DNA from: Onion yellows phytoplasma OY-M
GTDB lineage: Bacteria > Bacillota_I > Bacilli_A > Acholeplasmatales > Acholeplasmataceae
Direction of reading: 5' to 3'
Assembly (NCBI GenBank): GCA_000009845.1
Contig: AP006628.2
Span: 124,001-188,000, forward strand
DNA length: 64,000 nt
Within the stretch, counting starts at the first letter, position 1, and each line of letters opens with the position of its first letter. The notes beneath the pieces are model-generated. The model was not told the DNA's origin and searched no databases. It saw only the letters and a list, made by a program, of their open reading frames with translations. The position numbers and the translations under genes were made by a program. Shown in pieces: positions 28,425-38,891 of this stretch.

Positions 28425-30185
28425 ATGAAAACTAAATATAGCCATTATAACAATCAATTACAACTTGCCCATCAAGGAAAAACAGTTTTTCTAAAAGGTT
28501 TTATTTTTCGTAAACGCAACTTAGGAAAAACTCTTTTTTTTGACTTACGTGATGTTTCTGGTATAGTTCAATTATTAGTTAAAGAAAATAATCCACAATA
28601 CGACAAAATAGCTTTAATTAAATTAGAAACAGTCGTGCAAATTAAAGGTCAAGTAATTGAAAGAATCAATAAAAATCCTGATTTGCCAACTGGTGATATT
28701 GAAATTTTAGTATCTCATATTGAAATTTTAAGTGAGGCTCAAACCTTACCTTTAAATGTGTTTCAAAGTCAAGAAAGTTTAGAAGAAACCAGACTTAAAT
28801 ATCGTTATTTGGATTTAAGAAATCCTGAAGTTAAACATTTTTTGATTCAAAGACACCACATTACCCAAAGTATTCGTCAAACTCTTTTGAAAAATGATTT
28901 TTTAGAACTAGAAACTCTCATTTTATCTAAATCAACTCCTGAAGGAGCAAGAGATTATTTAGTGCCTTCCAGAATTTATCCAGGTAATTTTTATGCCCTT
29001 CCTCAATCTCCCCAACTTTTTAAACAATTATACATGATTGCAGGATTTGAAAGGTATTTTCAAGTAGCACGTTGTTTCCGCGATGAGGACCTCAGATCTG
29101 ATAGACAACCTGAATTTAGTCAAATCGATATTGAAACATCTTTTTTAAATCAAGATGAAATTATGTCCTTAACAGAAGAAATTATAGTAGATTTATTTGC
29201 CAATATTTGGAAAAAACCACTTTCTCAACCCTTTTTAAGATTAACTTATCAACAAGCCTTTGAACTTTATGGTTCTGATAAACCAGATTTAAGAAATCCC
29301 CTTAAAATCACCGATTTTACTACTTTTTTTGATACTACCACTTGCCCCCAAAATATGTTTTCAGGCAACATTAAAGGCTTTAAAGTTTCTAAAACAGCAG
29401 TTTTGACACGCCGAAAACTAGATGAGTATCAATTGTTTTTTAGTAAACATTTTAACTTGAAATTGTTTTCTTTTGTTAAAAAAAATGATAAAATTATAGG
29501 TGGAATATCTCAATTTATTAAAGATGATTCTTTTTTAAAAAATGAAGAAATTTGTTTTGTCGTTTCTGGCACAAAAGACATTATGCACAAAGCTTTAGGT
29601 ATTTTTCGCACCAAACTAGCCCTTGATTTATCTTTGGTTGATACAACTCAAGAAGCGTTATTATGGATTGTTGATTTTCCTTTGTTTGAAACTACTCAAG
29701 AAGACCTGCCCCAACCAGATCTTACTTTGGAAAACTCAAATACTTCCAACCGTCTTTATTCTTTGCATCATCCTTTTACTGCTCCTTGTGATATTGCTAT
29801 TTTGAAAAGCAATCCTCAAAAAGCTCTTGCCAAAACCTATGATTTAGTTTGGAACGGCTACGAAGTGGGTGGTGGTTCGTTAAGAATTAACAATCCCCAA
29901 ACGCAAGAATTAATTTTTAGTCTTTTAGGATTTTCACAAGAAGAAGTGCAAACTCGTTTTGGTTTTTTAGTCGAAGCCCTTAAATACGGCACCCCACCTC
30001 ATGGAGGACTTGCCCTAGGCCTTGATCGTCTTGTGATGTTGTTTACCAAAACCAACAATATCAAAGATGTTATTGCTTTTCCTAAAACCCAAAGTGCCAA
30101 AGATTTGATGTTAGAAGCTCCCAGCGCAGTTGACCAAGAACAACTCAACACCCTAAAACTCAAATTCAAATGCAATTGTAATTAA
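28425..30185 (+). CDS. aspS: aspartyl-tRNA synthetase
   Basis: A bacterial-type AspRS of 586 residues. It has an N-terminal OB anticodon-binding domain (about 1-105), motif 2 (FRDEDLRSDRQPEFSQ), a GAD insertion domain in the middle (about 280-410) and motif 3 (GLALGLDRLVML). It charges tRNA-Asp. CAAGGAG lies before the ATG inside the end of hisS, and tilS follows after 9 bases, so the genes are likely translated from one mRNA. Confidence 0.96.
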   Translation: MKTKYSHYNNQLQLAHQGKTVFLKGFIFRKRNLGKTLFFDLRDVSGIVQLLVKENNPQYDKIALIKLETVVQIKGQVIERINKNPDLPTGDIEILVSHIEILSEAQTLPLNVFQSQESLEETRLKYRYLDLRNPEVKHFLIQRHHITQSIRQTLLKNDFLELETLILSKSTPEGARDYLVPSRIYPGNFYALPQSPQLFKQLYMIAGFERYFQVARCFRDEDLRSDRQPEFSQIDIETSFLNQDEIMSLTEEIIVDLFANIWKKPLSQPFLRLTYQQAFELYGSDKPDLRNPLKITDFTTFFDTTTCPQNMFSGNIKGFKVSKTAVLTRRKLDEYQLFFSKHFNLKLFSFVKKNDKIIGGISQFIKDDSFLKNEEICFVVSGTKDIMHKALGIFRTKLALDLSLVDTTQEALLWIVDFPLFETTQEDLPQPDLTLENSNTSNRLYSLHHPFTAPCDIAILKSNPQKALAKTYDLVWNGYEVGGGSLRINNPQTQELIFSLLGFSQEEVQTRFGFLVEALKYGTPPHGGLALGLDRLVMLFTKTNNIKDVIAFPKTQSAKDLMLEAPSAVDQEQLNTLKLKFKCNCN

Positions 30186-30194
30186 GGATGTTTC

Positions 30195-31505
30195 ATGAAA
30201 ACTATCAAACTTGCTTGTAGTCTAGATGCCAATCAAACCTATATTATAGCTGTAAGTGGCGGTGTTGATTCAATGGCTTTACTTCATTGTTTGGTGGCAC
30301 AAAAAATAAAACTGCAAGTTGTGCATTTCAACCATTTAGCGCGCCCTAATGTTTGGAAAGATAAAGAATTAGTCCAAAGTTATTGCCTGCAAAACTCCCT
30401 TTGTTTCCATTATTTTGAACTTAACTGCCCCCAAAAAAACTTTCAAGCCCAAGCACGTTTATTAAGACAACAAAAATTAATGCAAATAGCTACAAAGCAC
30501 CAAACTCCTTTTATTTTAACAGCCCATCATTTAGATGATTTGGCAGAAACTATTTTACAAAAAATAACTAGAAGCAGCACTTTGCTAGGTTATAGTGGCA
30601 TGCAGATCCAAACTTCTTGGCAAGATTTCATTTTTTTGAAACCTTTTTTATACGTTCCCAAAGCCAAAATCATAAGTTATGCTGCTTTTTACCAAATCCC
30701 TTTTTTGGAAGATTACACCAATCAAAACTTCACTTATCAAAGAAACCAAATCAGGCACCAAGTTATTCCTTACTTAAAAACCCAAACTAGTTTTTTGCAA
30801 AATATCCCAAAATACCAACAAACTCTTTTGCAAGCCTATAATTTTATTCGCAAACAAACTCTTTTATTTCTTACAAAACACACAAATCATAGTTGTAACC
30901 CACCAAACTCTTTTGCGCTTGCACCTTTTTTAAACCTTGATTTAGTTATTCAAAAAGATATCATTTTATTATTATTAGAACAACAAAATATTACTAAAAG
31001 TTTTATTTTTATCCAAAATATCATCAAAGGCATTAACAATCCTTATAAGCCTAATTTATCTTGGCATCTTAATTTTGAGTGGCATTTAATTAAAGATTAC
31101 AAGCACATTACATTAATGAGTCCTGCACCACCACTTTCCTTTGCTTTGTCAAAACCTTTGTTGTGTGTTTCTACATGTAATCTTTGTCTTGCTTGCATTT
31201 CTCCTTCGTTACAATCCCTCAATTATAATCCTCAAAAAGTTAGTTTTCCTTTAAAAGTGCGTTTGCGCCAACCAAAAGACACATTAAAATTTAGTTTTGG
31301 CACTAAAAAATTGAAAAAATTTTTAATTGAAAAAAAAGTGCCCCTTACTCAAAGAAATAATTTATGGTTAGTAGTAGACAATCTAGACAATATTTTATTT
31401 ATTCCTCACTTATATATCAACCTAACTTTAGGAAACCAATCGAAGATTTATTTAGCTTTTAAAAACTTTTTTACTTCTTCAAATTGTTTTTCTCAAACAA
31501 ATTAA
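30195..31505 (+). CDS. tilS: tRNA(Ile)-lysidine synthetase
   Basis: A 436-residue N-type ATP pyrophosphatase. It has SGGVDS at 21-26 and [14 protein letters not shown] near 110, which is specific for TilS. A C-terminal domain with [15 protein letters not shown] follows. It changes C34 of a tRNA-Ile to lysidine so that AUA is read as Ile. AAGGATG is near the ATG. It lies just before ftsH, as in many Firmicutes. Confidence 0.94.
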
Positions 31506-31626
31506 AAATGAGAATCCAAAAAAATAAATGCAGAAATTACATCCATCCCAAATTAAACTCCAAACATTAAAATATTTGATTTCAATGTTTAACTCAAAGA
31601 TAATTTCTTGCAAGAAAGGTTAATTT

Positions 31627-33651
31627 ATGTCATTTTTTGATAAAATTTTTAAAAAATTCCATATGGGCGTCCTTTATTTTGCTGTAATTTTAATAGGTGC
31701 CACTTTTATTTATTGTTATTTTACTAAGAATGCAAAAAAAGATAACAATACATTTGATGAACTTGCAAAAGATAACAAAATTGAAAAAATTATTTATGAA
31801 CCTCACTATTTTAATTCATATTTTTGTAATGTTGTAGTTACTACTACAGACGGCAAAGTAATTGATTTTTTTAATATTCCTTGTGAAAAAGTATTTGACC
31901 AAAAACCAAACGGCAAATACAAATATAAAATTGATTCTGTAGATCCTAGACCTTGGAATGGTTATGAACCTGTTGTTTGGGTATTTAGACAATGTTTAAC
32001 AATGTTAATTTTTTACTGTTTTTTTCTCTTTTTTGCCGATACTATAAAACAAATGGGACAAGAAATTTTGGCATCAGCCCCTGGTAAAAAAGGTTCTAAA
32101 AGTCGCAAAGTTATTATCAATCAAAAAAGATTTACTTTTTCAGATGTAGCAGGAGCTGATGAAGAAAAAGAAGAAATGTCAGAATTGATTGACTTTTTAA
32201 AAAACCCGCGCAAATACGCTGCTATGGGAGCAAGAATTCCTAAAGGAGTTTTGTTGTATGGACCTCCAGGTACAGGAAAAACCTTACTTGCCAAAGCAGT
32301 TGCAGGTGAGGCAGGCGTTCCTTTTTTTGCTGCTTCGGGTTCTGATTTTGATGAAGTTTATGTAGGTGTTGGTGCTTCACGTGTCAGAGATCTTTTTAAA
32401 GAAGCTCAACTGGCAGCTCCTTGTATCGTTTTTATCGATGAAATTGAGGCAGTTGCTAGAAAAAGAGGCTCCAATATTGGTGGGAGTAACGGTTCTGAAC
32501 AAACCTTAAACCAACTTTTAGTAGAGATGGACGGCTTTAACCAAAAAATGGGTGTTATTGTTATTGCAGCTACTAACCTACCCGAAGCTCTTGACTCAGC
32601 TATTTTGCGTCCTGGACGTTTTGACCGTCACTTTAATATTACTTTACCAAATGTTAAAGACCGTGAAGCTATCTTAAAATTACATGCAAGTAATAAAAAA
32701 CTTTCAGAAGAAATTAGTTTAGAAGAATTAGCTAAACAAACCCCAGGTTTTAGTGGTGCTCAATTAGAAGGCACCTTAAACGAAGCTGCTTTATTAGCTG
32801 CTAGAAGAAATGCTACTTTTATCAATAAAAAAGATATCAGCGAAGCTTTAGACCGTATTTTAATTGGACCTGCTAAAAAATCTAAAAAATACAATGACAA
32901 AGAAAAACGTATGGTAGCTTATCACGAAGCAGGACATGCTGTTATTGGAATTAAAATTCCTTTTGCCCAAATAGTGCAAAAAATCACCATTATTCCCCGC
33001 GGAAACGCAGGCGGATACAACTTAATGCTTCCTCAAGAAGAAACTTTCTTTTCTTCCAAAAAAACCCTATTAGCCCAAATTACTTCCTTTCTGGGCGGAC
33101 GTGTTGCCGAAGAATTAATGTTTGACGACGTTTCTAACGGCGCTTACAACGATTTTAAACACGCTACGCAAATAGCTAAACTGATGGTAACTAAATACGG
33201 CATGAGTGATTTAGGACCAGTGCAATATTCAGGAAATACTTTCCAAAATGATTTTTCTGATCCTAAAGGTTTAGAAATTGACCAACAAATTCAAAAAATT
33301 ATTGCTAATTGTTATCAACAAGCCAAACAAATTATTCAAGAAAACCAAGATTTGCTTGACACAATCGCTAAATATTTACTTGAAATTGAAACTCTTAATA
33401 AAAGAGATATTGATGAAATTGTAGCTACAGGAAAAATTGCTTGGTGGGAAAAAGAAAAAGAAGAAGCCAACAACCCAACCCAACCAACTTCTCAAATGCC
33501 TTCCAACAACGAAACAACTAGCACTGATACAACTCCTTTAAATGATGAATTGAAAACAACAACCAATTTAGACAACCAAGAATCAAACGAATCAAATCCA
33601 AACAATAAGGAAACAACTTCTCCAGAAGTTGTGTCAACAGATTCCGAATAA
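31627..33651 (+). CDS. ftsH: ATP-dependent zinc metalloprotease FtsH
   Basis: An intact 674-residue FtsH. It has a first membrane helix (about 13-31), a short outside domain and a second helix (about 120-138). The AAA domain follows with Walker A GPPGTGKT (212-219), Walker B FIDEIEA (269-275), GRFDRH and the protease site HEAGH (433-437), with GGRVAEE after. The Asn/Thr/Pro-rich tail (about 615-674) is low in complexity. It removes misfolded membrane and short-lived proteins at the membrane. AAGAAAGG precedes the ATG. A second, dead FtsH gene lies at 60.1-62.0 kb. Confidence 0.96.
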   Translation: MSFFDKIFKKFHMGVLYFAVILIGATFIYCYFTKNAKKDNNTFDELAKDNKIEKIIYEPHYFNSYFCNVVVTTTDGKVIDFFNIPCEKVFDQKPNGKYKYKIDSVDPRPWNGYEPVVWVFRQCLTMLIFYCFFLFFADTIKQMGQEILASAPGKKGSKSRKVIINQKRFTFSDVAGADEEKEEMSELIDFLKNPRKYAAMGARIPKGVLLYGPPGTGKTLLAKAVAGEAGVPFFAASGSDFDEVYVGVGASRVRDLFKEAQLAAPCIVFIDEIEAVARKRGSNIGGSNGSEQTLNQLLVEMDGFNQKMGVIVIAATNLPEALDSAILRPGRFDRHFNITLPNVKDREAILKLHASNKKLSEEISLEELAKQTPGFSGAQLEGTLNEAALLAARRNATFINKKDISEALDRILIGPAKKSKKYNDKEKRMVAYHEAGHAVIGIKIPFAQIVQKITIIPRGNAGGYNLMLPQEETFFSSKKTLLAQITSFLGGRVAEELMFDDVSNGAYNDFKHATQIAKLMVTKYGMSDLGPVQYSGNTFQNDFSDPKGLEIDQQIQKIIANCYQQAKQIIQENQDLLDTIAKYLLEIETLNKRDIDEIVATGKIAWWEKEKEEANNPTQPTSQMPSNNETTSTDTTPLNDELKTTTNLDNQESNESNPNNKETTSPEVVSTDSE

Positions 33652-33721
33652 ACCCAAAACCAATCTATTTTTTCATTTCTAAAAATAGTTTTTTGCAAAA
33701 ACCAAAAATATCTTTACAATT

Positions 33722-33755
33722 AACACCAATTTTAAGCTTGCTTAGAGTTGGTGTT
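33722..33755 (+). terminator. stem-loop after ftsH
   Basis: AACACCAA (33722-33729) pairs with TTGGTGTT (33748-33755), with inner AAGC/GCTT pairs. No T run follows. It may slow or end transcription, or protect the mRNA end. Confidence 0.5.
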
Positions 33756-33886
33756 CGTTATGATAATTTAAATTTATCACCAATGCTTTTTCTTGATTTT
33801 TTAACCTTTTTATTATTTTTTCTTTATTTTTGAAACCCAATTCTTTTACTACATTTTTTTAACTTTTAGAAAACAAGGCCTTTTAC

Positions 33887-34798
33887 ATGAATGAAAAAAA
33901 AGAGTTTCTTATTTCTGCCAGTGAGGCATTTCAACGTTTAGATCATTTTTTATTGACTCACATTAATTTAAATAAAAGTCAATGTCAAAAATTAATTTTG
34001 GCACAACAAGTTTTGGTCAACTCCAAACCTGCGAAAAAAAGTTATTTGCTCAAAGCCCAAGACCTAATTACAGTTATTATCCCTCAAACTCAAGAATCTG
34101 TTAATTTACAAACTCCTCAAAATCTTAATTTAGACATCATTTACGAAGACCCCTATTTAGCAGTTATTAATAAACCTGCCAATTTGGTAGCACACCCTTC
34201 TTTAAGTTTTCAAGAAACAACCTTAGTTAATGGCTTGTTGTACCAATTTGCAACTTTAAGTCATGTAGATACCCAAAGACCTGGTATCGTGCATAGACTT
34301 GACAAAAATACTACTGGTTTATTAATTATTGCCAAAAATAATGATGTAAGCGACAAACTACAAATTGCGTTCCAACAAAGAAAAATTACCAAAATCTATT
34401 GGGCTTTAATTGAAGGTTTTTTAGAAGATAAAGGCACTATCAAACTGCCTATTGGAAGAAATCCTCATAATCGATTAAAAATGCAAGTTATTCCAGACGG
34501 TAAAACTGCTGTTACTCATTTTAAAACTTTGCAACGTTTTTCTCACTTTTCTTTGATGGAATTTAATTTGGAAACAGGAAGAACTCATCAACTAAGAGCA
34601 CATTTTTCCTTCCTCAAACGTCCTATTATAGGAGATCTACTTTATGGTTCATCACACCATATTACTCCTTTAGGTCAATTTTTGCATGCCAAAATGTTAA
34701 AATTCAACCACCCTATCACCAATCAAAATCTTATTTTAGAAGCACCCTTACCTGCTAATTTTGAAAAGCTTTTACAATCTCTTAACAACTCCAATTAA
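33887..34798 (+). CDS. rluD: RluD-family 23S rRNA pseudouridine synthase
   Basis: A 303-residue protein with an N-terminal S4 RNA-binding domain (about 15-70) and the catalytic block PGIVHRLDKNTTGLLIIAKN, with Asp at 139. LETGRTHQLRAHF near residue 225 is the second family motif. It makes pseudouridine in large-subunit rRNA. The precise target (RluD versus YlyB/RluC-type) is not clear from sequence. It lies upstream of the metN-metQ-metI set, separated by about 120 bases. Confidence 0.9.
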   Translation: MNEKKEFLISASEAFQRLDHFLLTHINLNKSQCQKLILAQQVLVNSKPAKKSYLLKAQDLITVIIPQTQESVNLQTPQNLNLDIIYEDPYLAVINKPANLVAHPSLSFQETTLVNGLLYQFATLSHVDTQRPGIVHRLDKNTTGLLIIAKNNDVSDKLQIAFQQRKITKIYWALIEGFLEDKGTIKLPIGRNPHNRLKMQVIPDGKTAVTHFKTLQRFSHFSLMEFNLETGRTHQLRAHFSFLKRPIIGDLLYGSSHHITPLGQFLHAKMLKFNHPITNQNLILEAPLPANFEKLLQSLNNSN

Positions 34799-34916
34799 TG
34801 CTTTAAACTTTTTTATCTTTACTTTATCATTTGTGTTTTAAACTTTTTATTTTTTTCACCCACTTTCCAATTTTAAAATCATTTAAATTAAAAAAACAAT
34901 AAACAAGGAATTATTT

Positions 34917-35611
34917 ATGATTAAAATTAATAATCTTTCGAAAACTTTTTTCCTTAAAAAAAAAAACTTCCAGTTTTACAAAACATTTCACTTGCAGTTT
35001 TGAAAGGCGAAATCTTTGGGTTAGTAGGAACTTCGGGTTCTGGCAAAACTACTTTATTAAAAATTATGAATGGATTTATGTTGCCTGATAAAAATGCTAA
35101 TTCTTCCATGCAAAAAGCTTTTAGTCATCTAGAAAGTGCTATGATTTTTCAAAATTTTAATCTTTTGAGTAATTTAAATGTTTTTGAAAATGTGGCTCTT
35201 CCTTTAGAAATAAGAAGCACTCCCGAAGAACAAATTACTACTAAAGTAAATAAAATGCTAGATTTTGTAGGACTTCGCCAATTTGCAACTGCCTATCCTA
35301 AAACGCTTTCGGGCGGACAAAAACAACGTGTAGCCATTGCACGCGCCTTAGTTTACGAGCCTAAAATTATTTTTTGTGATGAGCCTACTTTTGCCCTTGA
35401 TGAAATGACAAGTCAAGAGATTTTGAAGTTATTGCAAACAACCAATCAAAAACTAAAAACTACCATTGTTTTGGTTTCTCATAATGTTGCAGTAATTAAA
35501 AGTTTGTGCCATCGTGTAGCTATTTTGGAGCAAGGAAAATTAGCTAAAATTGCTACCCTTAATCCTTCTTGTAAATTTGAAGCTACTTCTTATCAAAACA
35601 TTTTTATCTAA
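34917..35611 (+). pseudogene. metN: MetN-type ABC transporter ATPase, one-base frameshift in an A11 run
   Basis: ATG 34917 with AAGGAA upstream starts MIKINNLSKTFFLKK, then the frame breaks in a run of 11 A (34956-34966). With one more A the product continues LPVLQNISLAVLKGEIFGLV. Everything after is a normal ATPase: Walker A GTSGSGKT, the Q-loop, LSGGQKQRVAIARAL, Walker B IIFCDEPTFALDE and the H-loop VLVSHN. The full product would be about 231 residues and lacks the C-terminal regulatory domain of classic MetN (about 340). The binding protein and permease genes that follow are intact. Slippage on the A run could restore some protein, or the base may be an assembly error. Confidence 0.8.
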
Positions 35612-35693
35612 ATTTTATCCTTTTTTATCATACAAATGTTTTTGTCCAACAAAATATTAATAAATAAAATTACTTAGAAAAGAGACACATTAC

Positions 35694-36737
35694 ATGTTTA
35701 AACTATCTTCTTTATCTTCCAAAACTAAAAAAAATCTATTATTTGCCTTATTAACTATTTCTCTTTTGTGTAATTTGCTTTTGGGTTATTTTCTTTGGGA
35801 TGCTAAAAAATCTTTAGCTCATACCCCTTCCAACCAAAAAAACCATAAATTAACAGTAGCAACTGCTCTGCCAACTATTAAATATTTTTTAGAAGAATAT
35901 GCCAAAGACCGTTTAAAAGAATACAATATTGATTTAGATGTTCAATATATAAGTTCTAGATTTAAACAAACCAATGAATTACTTTTAAACAAAAAAGTTG
36001 ATGCTAAATTAGACGCTCATGTACATGATTTAAATATTTTTAATAAAGAAAATCCAAATATTCCAGATCAAGATAAATTAACGTTTAGCCAAGTAGTTTA
36101 TTTAGCTAAATTTGGGCTTTTTGCTAAACCTAATACTTTTAATAATTTAGAAGGAATTAAAAAAAACAATCATCCTAACAACCTTAAAATTTTGATGCCA
36201 CAAGACAATTTTCAACGTTCTTTAGCTTTGCGCGTGTTGCAAGAATTAAAAATTATTGAAGAAATAAACCCAGAACGCACTCTTAGCACCGAAGAACAAT
36301 TTAATTTAAAAACTACAGATTTTAAACCTACTAATTTATATCCTGACATAGAATACACTACTGAATCGGATTTAATGACAATTACATCTAGATTTCTTGC
36401 TCCTAATGATTTTGATTTATGTCTTAATTATCCTACTCTTATGGGATTGGGAATAAATAATTTTATATCACTAGGAATAATGCAAAAACCCACTAATTTA
36501 GATGATATTATTTATTCTTATACCATTTCTTTAGTGACTACTAACAATAATAAAAATAACTGGAAAATTAAAATTTTACAAGATATTTTAAAAGAAGAAG
36601 AAGCTATTGCATATATGAAAAAAAGCCAATTTGCAACCAATTTTTATATGATTCCAAGACAAGAAGTTAAACAAATAAGTAAAAACATTAAAGATAAATA
36701 TTTAGGCAAAACAGGCGCTGCTCCTGCTTCTAATTAA
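35694..36737 (+). CDS. metQ: methionine-type ABC transporter substrate-binding protein
   Basis: A 347-residue protein with one N-terminal membrane anchor (about 12-33, LLFALLTISLLCNLLLGYFL). No clean lipobox is seen. The NlpA-like domain includes LTVATALPTIKYFLEEYA and the VDAKLDAHVHDLN region. It lies between metN and metI and supplies ligand to that importer on the outer face. D-/L-methionine is the usual ligand of the family; peptides or other amino acids cannot be ruled out. AGAAAAGAGA precedes the ATG. Compare the partial and decayed paralogues at the left edge of the window. Confidence 0.85.
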   Translation: MFKLSSLSSKTKKNLLFALLTISLLCNLLLGYFLWDAKKSLAHTPSNQKNHKLTVATALPTIKYFLEEYAKDRLKEYNIDLDVQYISSRFKQTNELLLNKKVDAKLDAHVHDLNIFNKENPNIPDQDKLTFSQVVYLAKFGLFAKPNTFNNLEGIKKNNHPNNLKILMPQDNFQRSLALRVLQELKIIEEINPERTLSTEEQFNLKTTDFKPTNLYPDIEYTTESDLMTITSRFLAPNDFDLCLNYPTLMGLGINNFISLGIMQKPTNLDDIIYSYTISLVTTNNNKNNWKIKILQDILKEEEAIAYMKKSQFATNFYMIPRQEVKQISKNIKDKYLGKTGAAPASN

Positions 36738-36749
36738 TGGAAAAACTCA

Positions 36750-37451
36750 ATGGAAAATAATATTTTTATTCGTTTGTGGAATGTTTTAGCTAAAAATCAA
36801 TTAGTATGGAATGGTTTTAAAGAAACTCTTAAAATTACTTTAATAGGTTGTTTTATTGCTTTTTTTCTAGGGCTTATTTTAGGAGTTTTATTATATTTAT
36901 TCAAAATACAAAAAAATTATAAAAGATATTGGATTTTAAATAGTTTGATGAATTTTTTCATTTCTACTCCTTTTTTAATCTTAATTGTTTTATTACTAAA
37001 ATTAATTTTAATCCCTTATTTTCGCATGGGTTATGGCTTTGGTACTGCCCTTTTTTTCTTAGTCTTAGCTATTGCTCCTCTTTTTGCTCGTCATTGTGAA
37101 CAAGTTTTTTTAACTACTAATCCAGAATTATACCAAACATCATTTAGTCTTGGAGCAACTAAATTTCAATTTGTGACTAAATTTTTGTTAACAGAAACCC
37201 GTTCTGATATCATTTTAAAACTAGCTTCTCTTTTTATCACTTCCCTTGCTTATTCTTCTGTTTTGCAAATTGTAGGGCATCAAGGTATTGCAGCAGTGGC
37301 AATTGATAATGGATATAACGGACATTATGATTTTGAACCCTTTTTTACTCGCTTTGATTTAATTATAGTATCTGTTTTGCTTACCTTTATTTTAACTCAA
37401 ACAGTTTATTTTTTAGGAAATCGCATTGCTTTTGCCCTTGATAAACGCTAA
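36750..37451 (+). CDS. metI: methionine-type ABC transporter permease
   Basis: A 233-residue permease with five to six membrane helices. The N-terminus (LWNVLAKNQLVWNGFKETLK) and the ATPase-coupling loop YQTSFSLGATKFQFVTKFLL, a variant of the E-A-A-x-x-x-G motif, fit MetI. It forms the channel of the importer with the metN product. It starts 12 bases after metQ, so the three genes form an operon. Confidence 0.9.
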   Translation: MENNIFIRLWNVLAKNQLVWNGFKETLKITLIGCFIAFFLGLILGVLLYLFKIQKNYKRYWILNSLMNFFISTPFLILIVLLLKLILIPYFRMGYGFGTALFFLVLAIAPLFARHCEQVFLTTNPELYQTSFSLGATKFQFVTKFLLTETRSDIILKLASLFITSLAYSSVLQIVGHQGIAAVAIDNGYNGHYDFEPFFTRFDLIIVSVLLTFILTQTVYFLGNRIAFALDKR

Positions 37452-37550
37452 TTACATCCATTTTTTACCAAATTTTTTCCTCTCACCAACTTTTTTATCA
37501 TTTTTTTCCACAATTTAGTCTTTTTTTTCATCAAATAAAGTAAAATAAGG

Positions 37551-37556
37551 TATAAT
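37551..37556 (+). promoter_or_regulatory. -10 box very close to darA
   Basis: TATAAT at 37551-37556. Transcription would begin near 37563, the GTG that is in frame with darA, leaving almost no leader. The -35 region is poor. Confidence 0.5.
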
Positions 37557-37571
37557 ACTCTTGTGGATAAT

Positions 37572-37895
37572 ATGAAATTAATTATAGCTATCGTTTCTAG
37601 TCACGATGCTAACAAAGTACAACAATCTTTAATAGAAAATAGTTTTTTTACAACTAGATTAGCTACTAAGGGAGGTTTTTTAAAAGAAGCTAATGCAACT
37701 TTTATTTTAGGAGTCAAAGAAGAACAAGTACCCAAAGCTTTAGAAATTATAAAAGCCCATTCTCATAAAAAAACTCAAATGATTCCAAAAAATATCATCA
37801 ATGAGTTTAGTGCTTATAATTCTTTTCCTACCGAAGTTTCTGTGGGTGGAGCAACGATTTTTGTTCTTGATGTGTACCAGTTTTTAAAAGTTTAA
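37572..37895 (+). CDS. darA: c-di-AMP-binding PII-like protein DarA
   Basis: A small protein of 107 residues from ATG 37572 (MKLIIAIVSSHDANKVQ), or 110 from the GTG at 37563. It has FFTTRLATKGGFLKEANATF and the G-V-x-x-x-Q-V region, then VSVGGATIFVLDVYQF at the end, all typical of the DarA/YaaQ family. The family senses the second messenger cyclic di-AMP; its output is not fully known. It has no clear Shine-Dalgarno site, and the TATAAT lies only 15 bases before the ATG, so it may be translated from a leaderless mRNA. Confidence 0.88.
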   Translation: MKLIIAIVSSHDANKVQQSLIENSFFTTRLATKGGFLKEANATFILGVKEEQVPKALEIIKAHSHKKTQMIPKNIINEFSAYNSFPTEVSVGGATIFVLDVYQFLKV

Positions 37896-37970
37896 CATTA
37901 ATTAATAATTTTATTAAACCTAAAACCTATCAAATTCAACCAAATTTAAATTAAAAAAAGGAGTTTTTAC

Positions 37971-38195
37971 GTGGCATTAACCAAAGAACAAAAACAAGAA
38001 ATAATTAAACAAAATTCACGTTTTGCAAAAGACACAGGTTCATCTGAAGTTCAAATTGCTATTTTATCAGCAGAAATAAAACAATTAAGTGAACATTTAA
38101 AACAACACCCTCATGATTTTCACTCTAAAAGAGGTTTGTTTATGAAAAACAGCAAAAGACGTGATTTAGTAAAATATTTAGCAAACCAAAATTAA
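37971..38195 (+). CDS. rpsO: 30S ribosomal protein S15 (short form)
   Basis: GTG start with AAAAGGAG in front. The product is 74 residues. DTGSSEVQIAILSAEI and HSKRGLFMKNSKRRDLVKYL are the S15 core. Common S15 proteins are about 88-89 residues, with a final helix after the K-Y-L segment that is missing here: the protein ends LANQN. Either the short form works or the C-terminus was lost; no frameshifted continuation is obvious. A terminator stem follows at once. Confidence 0.9.
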   Translation: MALTKEQKQEIIKQNSRFAKDTGSSEVQIAILSAEIKQLSEHLKQHPHDFHSKRGLFMKNSKRRDLVKYLANQN

Positions 38196-38202
38196 TAATT
38201 CA

Positions 38203-38236
38203 AATATCGCAGCTTTTGTGGTATTTTTTTATTTTT
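38203..38236 (+). terminator. Rho-independent terminator after rpsO
   Basis: AATATCGC (38203-38210) pairs with GTGGTATT (38218-38225), two of the pairs being G-T, followed by TTTTTATTTTT. Confidence 0.75.
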
Positions 38237-38348
38237 ATTTTCCTTGCATTTAATTTACTCAAACCAACCCCAACCCCCAAAAATTACTTACACACACACG
38301 CGCAACTAAACGCATAACAAAGTTAAAAAGGAGACAACAAGGAACAAT

Positions 38349-38891
38349 ATGAAAGGTTTATTAGTTTTATATGACAGATTTGAGGATTGTGAGGCTTTAG
38401 TCACAAGAGCTTTATTAAATCGCGTAGCCCTTCCTTTAACAACTGCAACTCTAAATCCCCAATTAGAAGTTATGTCTTCTAGCGGGCTTTGTGTAAAAGC
38501 AGATGCCAATTTAGCTACTATTAATCCTTTAGAATACGATTTTTTAGTTATTCCTGGAGGACCTTACGTAGCGCAAATTATTGAAAAAGAAACTTTTTTA
38601 TTAAAATTAATTCAAAAATTTGTTGATGCTAATAAAGTTATTGGAGCTATTTGTGCCGCTCCCATGTTTCTAGGCAAACTAGATTTATTAAAAAATCACC
38701 CTTTTACTTGCTTTCCTTCTTGTAATCATTTTATTGAAGGTACTTATTTGCCAGACCAAAAAGCTGTTATTAGTGATAAATTTGTAACTTCGCGTTCTCC
38801 TATAACCGTCTTTGACTTTGTTTTTGCTTTAGTAGAAGTGCTGAAAGGCAAAGCTTTTGCTTTTGCTTTTAAAAATTCCCTTAATGTTTAG
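38349..38891 (+). CDS. DJ-1/PfpI family protein
   Basis: A 180-residue protein of the ThiJ/DJ-1 superfamily. It begins MKGLLVLYDRFEDCEAL, with the conserved Glu near 13-15, and has FLVIPGGPY and the nucleophile elbow GAICAAPMFLG (Cys near residue 105). Members act as glyoxalase III-like enzymes, protein-repair factors or redox sensors. Which role applies here cannot be told. AAGGAACA lies near the ATG. It stands alone between rpsO and rplM. Confidence 0.88.
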   Translation: MKGLLVLYDRFEDCEALVTRALLNRVALPLTTATLNPQLEVMSSSGLCVKADANLATINPLEYDFLVIPGGPYVAQIIEKETFLLKLIQKFVDANKVIGAICAAPMFLGKLDLLKNHPFTCFPSCNHFIEGTYLPDQKAVISDKFVTSRSPITVFDFVFALVEVLKGKAFAFAFKNSLNV

